Made by a program: the position numbers and the translations under genes
Source: Lachnospiraceae bacterium
Lineage (GTDB): Bacteria; Bacillota_A; Clostridia; Lachnospirales; Lachnospiraceae
Assembly: GCA_017416055.1 (NCBI GenBank)
Contig: JAFQDI010000003.1
Location: 1 to 14,890 of the forward strand
Reading direction: 5' to 3'
Length of the DNA stretch: 14,890 nucleotides
The notes under the pieces: model-generated
Databases searched by the model: none
What the model saw: only the letters and a program-made list of their open reading frames with translations
Told to the model about the DNA's origin: nothing
Shown here: in pieces, positions 1 to 6,494 of the stretch
Layout of the letters: each line of letters opens with the position of its first letter
Numbering within the stretch: position 1 is the first letter of the stretch

Positions 1-1011
1 GCCCGGTTTGCGGTGACAAAGGTGGACAGTGCGACCGGTGGGAGACTCTCCGGAGCAGTGTTTGCACTCTATGAGTGGTCTGCATCGGCAGGAGAGTATG
101 TACGCCTTGGTACCATGAATGAAGCCCAGACCGGTGTATATGTACTGACTCAGGTGCCGTACACTGACGACAACCAGGGTAAGTTCAAAGTGGTGGAGGA
201 AGTAAATCCAGCCGGTTATTCCGGTATGTATGAGAAAACCTTTGCGATGGATCTGACCAAGGCGGCAGGAACGACGCAGTCCTTCTCATTCACCGCGACT
301 GCAACGAATGCGTCCACCAAATATCAGGTGCTGAAGGTGGATGAGGCCGGTAATCCGCTTGCGGGAGCCGTTCTTCGTCTCTACGATATGACTGACCAGA
401 CGTTAGTGGCCGAGTGGACTACTGACGAGACAGGGCTTAAGGTGTTTGACGGTGTACTGATCGCCGGTCATCGCTATTATCTGATGGAAGTGCAGGCACC
501 GGAAGGGTATTATTCCTCGAAGTCGATCAACTTTACCGTACCGTTCACGGATGCTCCGATGCGCACGATCAAGGTTGTGAATAAGTCCGGCTACCGATGC
601 GCAGTGACACTCACCAAGCGGATCGCGGTGGAGGATATCATCTTTGAACATGGTGATCCGACCTTTATCTTCCGGCTGTCCGGCACGGATTATGAGGGAC
701 AGGCCCACACCTTCTACGATGTGGTGACCTTTACCGAGGAGTACGTGAAGACACACGCGAAGGATGGATACGTGGAAGCAAGTGTCACCTTCTATGTAAA
801 GCCCGGAACGTACTCTGCATCGGAAGAGAAGTCAAGCCGCTATGAGTTTGATTCCATCAATGCCGTGGCAGGAGGCACCGTTTCCGGAGAGACGGTTACG
901 TTTGATCTGGAAACAAAGACATTCGCTTCGGCTGTGTTTACCAACTTAAAAACTGAATATCGATACCATTCCCATAACGATCTTGTGATCAACCATGTGG
1001 GAAGACCTTAA
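1..1011 (+). CDS. SpaA/Cna-B-type isopeptide adhesin, 3' part (5' end outside window)
   Basis: The reading frame is open from base 1, so the gene begins upstream; the GTG at 13 is an internal valine. Numbering from base 1, 336 residues are visible. Repeat 1 (about 5-90) has the isopeptide-type lysine in VTKVD and an E-box-like VVEEVNPAGY (64-73). Repeat 2 (about 108-180) has VLKVD and LMEVQAPEGYY (161-171). A third, different beta-rich domain (about 198-325) starts with VTLTKRI and resembles pilin domains of the FctA/Spy0128 sort. These domains normally form Lys-Asn isopeptide bonds in cell-surface pilins and adhesins of Gram-positive bacteria. Oddly, the C-terminus (...INHVGRP) has no LPXTG-like motif, membrane helix or basic tail, so wall attachment is not obvious. 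It precedes a TasA/SipW block and is probably part of the same surface structure, though in a separate transcript. Family assignment is firm; ligand and role are unknown. Confidence 0.85.
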   Translation, partial: ARFAVTKVDSATGGRLSGAVFALYEWSASAGEYVRLGTMNEAQTGVYVLTQVPYTDDNQGKFKVVEEVNPAGYSGMYEKTFAMDLTKAAGTTQSFSFTATATNASTKYQVLKVDEAGNPLAGAVLRLYDMTDQTLVAEWTTDETGLKVFDGVLIAGHRYYLMEVQAPEGYYSSKSINFTVPFTDAPMRTIKVVNKSGYRCAVTLTKRIAVEDIIFEHGDPTFIFRLSGTDYEGQAHTFYDVVTFTEEYVKTHAKDGYVEASVTFYVKPGTYSASEEKSSRYEFDSINAVAGGTVSGETVTFDLETKTFASAVFTNLKTEYRYHSHNDLVINHVGRP

Positions 1012-1040
1012 GCCTGTGTCAAATCGATGCGGGCTTTTTT
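1010..1040 (+). terminator. Probable Rho-independent terminator after the SpaA-type gene
   Basis: The arms AAGCCT (1010-1015) and GGGCTT (1031-1036) pair over six positions with one G-T wobble, around a 15-nt loop, and run into a T-tract (1035-1040). It starts within the stop codon of the SpaA-type gene. The loop is long, so efficiency may be modest, but the position and T-tract support separation from the tasA-like operon. Confidence 0.55.
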
Positions 1041-1055
1041 GTGCAAAAAATGCAC
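1041..1055. repeat. Short perfect inverted repeat, GTGCA-(A5)-TGCAC
   Basis: Two perfect 5-bp arms surround an A5 centre immediately after the terminator T-tract. Together with the preceding T-run, the A-run could form an alternative stem (TTTTTT at 1035-1040 with AAAAAA at 1045-1050), so this may extend the terminator or act on the opposite strand. It could also be a protein-binding site upstream of the fibre operon. Function is not determined. Confidence 0.35.
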
Positions 1056-1074
1056 AGCAAACATCAAACAAATA

Positions 1075-1093
1075 TTAGTACAACACGTACTAA
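1075..1093. promoter_or_regulatory. Perfect 19-bp inverted repeat before the major fibre-subunit gene (candidate operator or 5' UTR hairpin)
   Basis: TTAGTAC and GTACTAA are perfect 7-bp arms around AACAC. The site ends 7 nt before the AAGGAG ribosome binding site and 23 nt before the ATG at 1117. It could be an operator for a repressor of fibre expression, or, if transcribed, a hairpin affecting mRNA stability or translation start. I saw no convincing -35/-10 pair in the 1041-1100 gap, although TATTAG (1073-1078) overlaps the repeat and could be a weak -10. Confidence 0.5.
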
Positions 1094-1116
1094 GAGAGAA
1101 AAGGAGAAATGAATTT

Positions 1117-1803
1117 ATGAAGAAGAGAAGTTTGACCACTATTATTTTGGCAGTAGCAATGATCGCAGTCCTGGGCATCGGCGGTATCATGGCCTATTTT
1201 ACGGACTACGAGGAGGTAACCAACTCATTCACCTATGGTCAGGTAGAGCTGGAGCTCACTGAGCCCAATTGGGATGAGGATCTTGCCCAGCAGGTAGTTC
1301 CCAATGAGACTTTTGCTAAGGACCCCACCATCAAGAACATCGGCGTAAATGATATGTTTGTTTTCGTGGAAGTTGTAGTTCCTTACGAAAACATCATCAC
1401 TGCCAACCTTGATGGTACCCGTAAAGCAGCTGCAGATACCGAACTGTTCTTCTATGATCTGAATGCAAACTGGACTGAGCTGACCAAGAATGCTTACGAC
1501 AAGAACGGCAATGCTTACCCCGTAATCGACACCCAGAACAAGACCGTTACCCATCTGTATGTATTCGGCACCCAGGTGAAGGGTACTGCGATTAAGTACG
1601 GCGAGAGTGTAACCCCCTTCACTGAGGTTACCGCAGCGAACGCGATTGAGTCTCAGGGTCTTGAGAACAAGGCAGTAGACATGCTGGTAAAGGCTTATGC
1701 AATCCAGTCTGAGAACCTTGTGAACTCCGGCAACGGCATCACCAACCCCTACGAGGTATGGGAAGTGTTTGTTAACCAGGGAGTAACCGTAGATCAGGAC
1801 TGA
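1117..1803 (+). CDS. TasA/camelysin-type secreted fibre protein, probable major subunit
   Basis: The protein has 228 residues. The ATG at 1117 is preceded by AAGGAG at 1101-1106; the open frame extends further upstream but without a better start. MKKRS and a hydrophobic stretch (about residues 7-24) are followed by MAYFTDYEE, the hallmark of SipW-dependent signal peptides; cleavage probably falls just before YFTD. The next segment, TNSFTYGQVELELTEPNWDE, matches the start of mature TasA/CalY-family proteins, which assemble into extracellular fibres in Bacillus. The rest is beta-rich with no membrane anchor or sorting signal. Codon choice (many AAC, GAC, ACC) differs from the neighbours and suggests high expression, fitting a major subunit. 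A hairpin follows the stop. It opens a four-gene block ending in a SipW-type peptidase. Family is confident; fibre formation is inferred. Confidence 0.85.
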   Translation: MKKRSLTTIILAVAMIAVLGIGGIMAYFTDYEEVTNSFTYGQVELELTEPNWDEDLAQQVVPNETFAKDPTIKNIGVNDMFVFVEVVVPYENIITANLDGTRKAAADTELFFYDLNANWTELTKNAYDKNGNAYPVIDTQNKTVTHLYVFGTQVKGTAIKYGESVTPFTEVTAANAIESQGLENKAVDMLVKAYAIQSENLVNSGNGITNPYEVWEVFVNQGVTVDQD

Positions 1804-1860
1804 TCTGAACTTCAACGTCAGAAGATAGAGGATAAAATACCCTAAAGGAATAAACAGAGG

Positions 1861-1888
1861 CGGCCGTCTTGTGAACGCAGGACGGCCG
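1861..1888 (+). promoter_or_regulatory. GC-rich intercistronic hairpin between first and second tasA-like genes
   Basis: CGGCCGTC (1861-1868) pairs perfectly with GACGGCCG (1881-1888). The stem extends inward by three more pairs (one T-G wobble), giving 11 bp and a six-base loop. No T-tract follows, and the next gene's ribosome binding site starts within 10 nt. This fits an mRNA 3'-stabilising or processing hairpin, or a partial attenuator raising the major subunit above downstream gene products, better than a full terminator. Confidence 0.6.
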
Positions 1889-1907
1889 TTCGTTGAGAGG
1901 AGTGAAG

Positions 1908-2444
1908 ATGAACATGAAACGATACGGACCGTTAGTGCTTCTGTTAGCCGTTACTGCATTGCTGATCATTCCGGCTATCGGGAAAACAGTATCGTATTAT
2001 TCGGATACCGAAACGCAGGTAAATCATGCGGTGATGGGATTCAATGAGATAGAGATCGAGGAAGACTATGACGAGCCGGAAGAAGTCGAGCCCGGTGATG
2101 TGGTGGCAAAGGTTGTCAAGGTCAAAAATACCGGCAACGGCGACTGTTATGTGCGCGTAAAAGCGGTGTTCTCACACAGTCTCACCGGAGAAAAGTGTAA
2201 CGTAGACTGGAATACCACTGATTTTACCTACCATTCAGATGATGGCTACTGGTATTACAACCGAATTCTGCATAACGGTGAAACTACCCCGGCGCTGATG
2301 ACAAGGATCAAGATCGGCGAGGATATCGCAACCGGCATAGAGGATCTGCCGGAGATCAAGATGATCGTGTACGCCGAGAGCGTGCAGTCAAAGCTATTTG
2401 CCGATGCGGATGAGGCATGGGCATTTTTTAATCAAGAAAACTAA
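1908..2444 (+). CDS. TasA/camelysin-like secreted protein, probable minor subunit
   Basis: The protein has 178 residues from the ATG at 1908, with AGGAG at 1898-1902; a second ATG at 1914 is possible and a TTG at 1893 less likely. MNMKRYG and a hydrophobic segment (about residues 8-24) are followed by VSYYSDTETQVNHAVMG, the Y-(F/Y)-(T/S)-D pattern of SipW-type signals. The mature part begins with an acidic stretch (EIEIEEDYDEPEEVEPGD) and then VVKVKNTGNGDCYVRVK, a strand pattern typical of this family. No wall-sorting motif or C-terminal membrane helix is present. The gene lies between the probable major subunit and the anchor-like protein and almost abuts the latter. It could be a minor or adaptor subunit. 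Family membership is likely; the role is inferred from position. Confidence 0.75.
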   Translation: MNMKRYGPLVLLLAVTALLIIPAIGKTVSYYSDTETQVNHAVMGFNEIEIEEDYDEPEEVEPGDVVAKVVKVKNTGNGDCYVRVKAVFSHSLTGEKCNVDWNTTDFTYHSDDGYWYYNRILHNGETTPALMTRIKIGEDIATGIEDLPEIKMIVYAESVQSKLFADADEAWAFFNQEN

Positions 2445-2456
2445 AGGAGGAAGAGA

Positions 2457-3623
2457 ATGAACCATCGAAAAACCATTAAACTGGCGTTGATGATCGCTTT
2501 TCTTCTGGTGTTCTGTGAATGCGCTGCCCTATATGCCATGCCGTCAAAAACGGTGGAGAACACGTTTGACACCGGCGTGGTAGATGTGACGCTCGCCACC
2601 TATCAGTTAAATGAGAACGGCGAGGAAGAACCGTGGATTGACAGGGAGTATATCACCCCCAACTCCACCATCTCAAACATCAAGCGTATCACCAACGAGA
2701 GCAGTCAGGCTTGTTTCGTCCGCGCAAAGGTGACGTTCTTTGAGACAGAGCAGGTGACGAGAGACTGCCTGCTTGGCATCAGTGAGGACTGGATATTGAA
2801 GGAGGACGGCTACTATTACCATAAAGGTGCAGTGGAGAGTCAGACAAGCGTGGATTTGTTTACGGGAGTCCATATCCCCGGTTATGTGCCGGATGAGCAG
2901 GAGGGAACGACCTTCTTTCTGTGCGTTGAGGTAGATGCCATTCAGGAGCAGAACGTGGTGCCTGACTATGAATCGGAGCAGCCTTGGGGGGAGGTGGCCG
3001 TGCTGAAAGCGGAGGCAGACGGCGGAAATATCATCACGACCGTGGAAAGCTATACAGCGTTTTCCATCTCTTATCTGGGTGGCGCAGAGGGCTTTATCGC
3101 AGAGCCGGAGGATTTCTTTTCCAACCTGCCGGTGCTTGATCCTGGCGATAAATACTCGGACATCTTGGAGCTAAGCAACCAGAGCAGCGATCAGATCAGA
3201 CTGTATTTCAGAAGCCGCACACCGGAGGATGAGGATGATACGTTAGAGCGGATGCAGATGAAGATTTCGGTTGAGCGGTCAGACGGGATAATTAAGGAAC
3301 TGTATGCAGGACCGATCGAAACGGATGCGTTTGCGACAGACACGGAGATCATTACCCTGATGTCTGGCGAGAACGGAAAACTTCATTTCACCGTGATGAT
3401 GCCGTCTGACATGGATAATGAATACGCGCTGAAACACAAGTCGGTGTTCTGGACGTTCTCCACGGAGGTGATCCCTGAAGATGTCCCGAATGCACCGGAC
3501 ACCGGCGATTCATTCACCGGAGTGCCGTATCTGATCGGCATGGCGGTGAGCGCGGGACTGTTTTTGGTGATCCTATTTGGAAAGAGGAGAAGAGATGAAG
3601 GTAGTGAAATTTCTGCTCAGTAG
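2457..3623 (+). CDS. TasA-related surface protein with C-terminal APDTG sorting-like signal (probable fibre anchor)
   Basis: The protein has 388 residues. ATG 2457 is preceded by AAGGAGG (2444-2450), which overlaps the previous stop. An N-terminal hydrophobic segment (about residues 8-27) leads to VENTFDTGVVDVTL, matching the start of mature TasA/camelysin proteins although the usual YFTD is replaced by AMPSK. A first domain (about 30-170) resembles the two upstream proteins, including SSQACFVRAKV; a second (about 180-335) is not recognised. The C-terminus has APDTGD (346-351), a hydrophobic helix (about 356-375) and KRRR: a sortase-type signal with a non-canonical first residue. I infer a wall or membrane anchor or base for the fibre, comparable in role to TapA. 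No sortase gene is in the window. The last 29 nt overlap the signal peptidase gene. Confidence 0.75.
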   Translation: MNHRKTIKLALMIAFLLVFCECAALYAMPSKTVENTFDTGVVDVTLATYQLNENGEEEPWIDREYITPNSTISNIKRITNESSQACFVRAKVTFFETEQVTRDCLLGISEDWILKEDGYYYHKGAVESQTSVDLFTGVHIPGYVPDEQEGTTFFLCVEVDAIQEQNVVPDYESEQPWGEVAVLKAEADGGNIITTVESYTAFSISYLGGAEGFIAEPEDFFSNLPVLDPGDKYSDILELSNQSSDQIRLYFRSRTPEDEDDTLERMQMKISVERSDGIIKELYAGPIETDAFATDTEIITLMSGENGKLHFTVMMPSDMDNEYALKHKSVFWTFSTEVIPEDVPNAPDTGDSFTGVPYLIGMAVSAGLFLVILFGKRRRDEGSEISAQ

Positions 3624-4137
3624 CCTTATCCATGTGACCGCAGGGGCGGTGCTGGCGGCGGTTGCTGCGCTCATCATCGTAACTTCGATGGGCTACCGCC
3701 CCTATGTGGTCCAGTCCGGATCAATGGAGCCGGAGATCAAAACGGGAAGTGTCTGCCTCATTGATACCAGGCATGATTATGACGCATTGGAGGTGGGCGA
3801 TGTGATTGCGTTTACCAATGGGCGGATTTCAGTCACCCATCGGATTTATGAGTTCAGAAATGAACTGATCCGCACCAAAGGAGATGCCAACGACTCACCG
3901 GATCAGTATTTTATCAGTGAGGAGAATTACCTTGGCTGTTATGTGGGATCGATGCCCTATGCGGGGTATGCAGTGGCGTGGCTTCAGACGAAACGGGGAA
4001 TCATCCTGACGGTGACGGCAGGGGTTACGCTGATGCTGCTTGATCTGCTGGTGGATAAGATATGCCGCGAGAAACAAATTTCAATCGAAGGCAGAAGTGC
4101 TGAGAAAAGCATTCAACAAACTGGAGGTGGAGTGTAA
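3595..4137 (+). CDS. sipW: SipW-type signal peptidase I (ER-type Ser/His)
   Basis: The protein has 180 residues. ATG 3595 follows AGAGGAG (3583-3589) inside the end of the preceding gene; an upstream in-frame TTG at 3577 is a poorer start. One N-terminal membrane helix (about residues 8-31) is followed by the catalytic-serine box VQSGSMEP (Ser43), and VTHRI carries His82 where bacterial LepB enzymes have lysine. TKGDAND (94-100) is the third conserved box. The Ser/His pairing defines the ER/archaeal-like branch that includes Bacillus SipW. A second hydrophobic segment lies at about 142-160. It would cleave signal peptides at the outer membrane face, and its position directly after three TasA-type genes indicates that those are its substrates. 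It overlaps the previous gene by 29 nt and shares 1 nt (TAATG) with the next, so it is translationally coupled. Confidence 0.9.
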   Translation: MKVVKFLLSSLIHVTAGAVLAAVAALIIVTSMGYRPYVVQSGSMEPEIKTGSVCLIDTRHDYDALEVGDVIAFTNGRISVTHRIYEFRNELIRTKGDANDSPDQYFISEENYLGCYVGSMPYAGYAVAWLQTKRGIILTVTAGVTLMLLDLLVDKICREKQISIEGRSAEKSIQQTGGGV

Positions 4138-5156
4138 TGATGAGAGATGCTTTCTATGAAAAAATTCGTCTGGACGTTCAAGAACAGTTGAATACAGGGG
4201 AGTGCAAAGTGGAGGTAACGCTGGAGACCGTGACAAAACACAATGATGTTGAGCTGGTTGGACTCCGTGTTGTTTACGAGGATAAACCGACATCTCCAAT
4301 GCGATATCTGAATCGCGAGCGTGAAGCTTATCTGAATGGCTGCCCGTATCAGGAGATTCTTGCGGAAATCTGCGAACAAATCGAGCATGCATCGATGGGA
4401 GAGATCGGAAAGGCTGTGGATTGGAGCTATGAAGATATCCGCCCTCATCTCTATATCCAGATTTCTGAACTTGATCGGAATCGAGAATGGATTGGAGATA
4501 AGGTGCATGAAATAAACGGAGATATGGTTCTCACCTATCATGCGTTAATGGACAATGAATCTATGATGCGGTGTGAAATATCAATCACCAAAACACTGAT
4601 TCAATCGTGGGGCATTACCGAGGAAACGGTCAAAGCGGATGCGCGAGCAAACCTAGACGGTTCAGAGGTCGTGGTAAACAGCCTGAATAATGTGATCGCG
4701 AACGAGGTCTGTCCGTGTGAGGTGAAAAATCTTTATGATCTTCCCAAGGAGGAATGGGAGACGGATGAACCCCGCCTGTATATTCTGAATAATCCAGTCA
4801 GAAGGTATGGTGCATCGCAGATTCTCAGACCGGAGGTGTTATCTCAGATCGGAGAAGTTCTAGGCGATTATTATGTCCTGCCCTCATCTGTGGACGAAGT
4901 GCTTCTGTCTCCCAAGAAGGATGCGCTGCCGTTATCTAAGCTGTCCCAAATGGTATTTGAAATCAACCGGACAGAGACGAATAAAACGGATGTCCTTTCT
5001 GATCAGGTGCTGTATTACGACCATGACCGAGAACTTCTGATGAATGCGACTGATTATTTTGCACGTGAACTTGGGATTCCGGCGGAGAGTATTGATGTAG
5101 CGCTGTCGAAAGAGATGGAAAACTCCTGTGACAGAGATTGTCCGGAGGAGCGATAA
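4137..5156 (+). CDS. DUF5688 family protein, copy 1
   Basis: The protein has 339 residues. The start overlaps the sipW stop by one base, with GGAGGTGG at 4123-4130; a second ATG follows at 4140. The sequence resembles DUF5688 proteins common on Clostridia ICEs: KHNDVELVGLRV near the N-terminus, YLNGCPYQEIL, then NREWIGDKVHEI, WGITEETVKADARANL, RLYILNNPVRRYGAS and YYVLPSSVDEVLL toward the C-terminus. It has no signal peptide or membrane helix, so it is probably cytoplasmic. The function of the family is not known to me. It is a clear paralogue of the gene at 5463, with the same blocks in the same order. Because it is coupled to the fibre operon upstream, it may be co-transcribed with it, but the next genes connect it to the ICE maintenance region. 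Confidence 0.8.
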   Translation: MMRDAFYEKIRLDVQEQLNTGECKVEVTLETVTKHNDVELVGLRVVYEDKPTSPMRYLNREREAYLNGCPYQEILAEICEQIEHASMGEIGKAVDWSYEDIRPHLYIQISELDRNREWIGDKVHEINGDMVLTYHALMDNESMMRCEISITKTLIQSWGITEETVKADARANLDGSEVVVNSLNNVIANEVCPCEVKNLYDLPKEEWETDEPRLYILNNPVRRYGASQILRPEVLSQIGEVLGDYYVLPSSVDEVLLSPKKDALPLSKLSQMVFEINRTETNKTDVLSDQVLYYDHDRELLMNATDYFARELGIPAESIDVALSKEMENSCDRDCPEER

Positions 5157-5175
5157 GGAGGAGGAAGGTGAGTGA

Positions 5176-5469
5176 ATGGCTGAAACAAAGAATAAATATC
5201 AGCAGAAACTGAAAGTCATGAATAAGCTGTTTGAGTCCGGCTGCGGGACGGAAAAAGAATTGCAGGAGATGTCTCTGGAGAAGATCCTTGCCATTCCCGG
5301 CATCACGGTTCAGGACATGGGCGTGATCGTAGAGCTGAAGAAGAATGTGAAGGACAACCACCTGTTTTCTTATTTGGCCGGAGTATATATGCTGATGGGA
5401 AAAGGCGATACACCGATATCCGAACTGCTTGGCAGACAGCAGGAGCGCAGGGAGGATGAGCAATGGTAG
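5176..5469 (+). CDS. Hypothetical 97-residue protein between two DUF5688 genes
   Basis: I do not recognise this protein. The ATG at 5176 follows a purine-rich run (5155-5170) that contains several GGAGG/AAGG cores; AAGGTG at 5165-5170 is the best placed. The first half is charged and probably helical (KNKYQQKLKVMNKLFESG). The middle, EKILAIPGITVQDMGVIVELKK, is compatible with a small helical domain of the kind that binds nucleic acid or protein, but that is only an impression. No signal peptide or membrane segment is seen. The gene is 19 nt after the first DUF5688 gene and overlaps the second by 7 nt, so the three are almost certainly one translational unit. A helper or partner of the DUF5688 pair is a reasonable inference. 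Confidence 0.7.
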   Translation: MAETKNKYQQKLKVMNKLFESGCGTEKELQEMSLEKILAIPGITVQDMGVIVELKKNVKDNHLFSYLAGVYMLMGKGDTPISELLGRQQERREDEQW

Positions 5470-6470
5470 AACAGGTATTTCACCAGAAGTTAAAACGCGA
5501 TGTTCAGCACAATCTGGAAGCAAGGGGAAGACATGGACGCGTGGAAATCGTCCAGATTGTCAAGCATAACGATATGAAGTTGACAGGGATGGTCTTTTTG
5601 CGTGAAGGGGGAAACGTATCTCCCATCGTCAATCTGGATCTGATGTATGAAGATTACAAGAATGGAAAGCCTTACAGCACACTGATGCAGGAAGCGTATT
5701 CTGTGCTGATGGAAGTACGGGGAAGAAAGATCAGCGGACTGACCGTTGACCGGTATGAGGATCTGAAGGACAAAATCCGAATCCGGATGTGTAATCCGAA
5801 ACAGAACGAAGAATGGCTCAAAGACAAGGTGCATAAGCCAGCGGGAGAGTTTGTATGCACATATTACGCAGAACTTTTCGATGAAGGAAGCAGCATGGCA
5901 GCCAAAGCGGTTACGCATGAAAATCTGGAAGAGTGGGGAATCAGTGAGGAAACGCTGATCAGAGATGCAGAAGAAAACCTCAGACAGATGCCGATCTTAA
6001 TGAGGGATGTGGAGGATATAATGCTGGATGTTTTCTTTGAAGAAAACGGACAAAATCTCTACCATCTGCCCAGAGAAAAATGGAAGAGCCTTAACGGGCT
6101 TGTCTATGCTATTTCCAATGAAAGCCGTGTGTACGGCGCGTCGGTGCTGGCAAGAGACGATGTACTAAAGCGGCTCGGGGAGATGTTTGGAGCCAATTAT
6201 TATGTGCTTCCGAGTACGGTTCACGATATTTTGGCGATTCCGCTCAGCCACGGAAATCTTTCGATTGAAAGATTTTTTCACTTTGTCAAAACGGCCAGTG
6301 AGGAACTGATCAAGCCGGAGGAGCGGCTGTCGGATGCGGTTTTATTGTATGACCGCAAGCAGGAAAGGCTGTTTGATGCCCAGCAGTATTATCGGGAGAA
6401 ACTGGGGTATGACAGCAGGAAGACGAAAGACCATGACCGGGAGAAACAGAACGATGAAGGGGCACGATAG
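5463..6470 (+). CDS. DUF5688 family protein, copy 2
   Basis: The protein has 335 residues. ATG 5463 is 7 nt inside the end of the previous gene, with GGAGG at 5451-5455. The conserved blocks of copy 1 are present in the same order: KHNDMKLTGM, YKNGKPYSTL, NEEWLKDKVHKPAGEFVCTYY, WGISEETLIRDAEENL, VYAISNESRVYGAS and ANYYVLPSTVHDIL. Length is very close to copy 1, but divergence is substantial, so the duplication is old or the copies arrived separately. The C-terminal tail is highly charged (KTKDHDREKQNDEG). Like copy 1 it appears soluble and cytoplasmic, and its function is unknown. It lies 24 nt before the methylase-like gene. The two copies could form a heteromer, or one could act on the other's target; the sequence does not decide this. 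Confidence 0.8.
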   Translation: MVEQVFHQKLKRDVQHNLEARGRHGRVEIVQIVKHNDMKLTGMVFLREGGNVSPIVNLDLMYEDYKNGKPYSTLMQEAYSVLMEVRGRKISGLTVDRYEDLKDKIRIRMCNPKQNEEWLKDKVHKPAGEFVCTYYAELFDEGSSMAAKAVTHENLEEWGISEETLIRDAEENLRQMPILMRDVEDIMLDVFFEENGQNLYHLPREKWKSLNGLVYAISNESRVYGASVLARDDVLKRLGEMFGANYYVLPSTVHDILAIPLSHGNLSIERFFHFVKTASEELIKPEERLSDAVLLYDRKQERLFDAQQYYREKLGYDSRKTKDHDREKQNDEGAR

Positions 6471-6494
6471 AACGCAAACAACAGGAGGTGTGCC

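Noticed and set aside
1225..1815. A 196-codon minus-strand open frame antisense to the first TasA-like gene
   Set aside because: No ribosome binding site or recognisable protein features; it is a by-product of the biased codon use of the plus-strand gene, which has a clear signal peptide and family match.
1861..1888. Rho-independent terminator after the first TasA-like gene
   Set aside because: The stem is strong but no T-tract follows and the next gene's ribosome binding site begins immediately, so I recorded it as an intercistronic hairpin.
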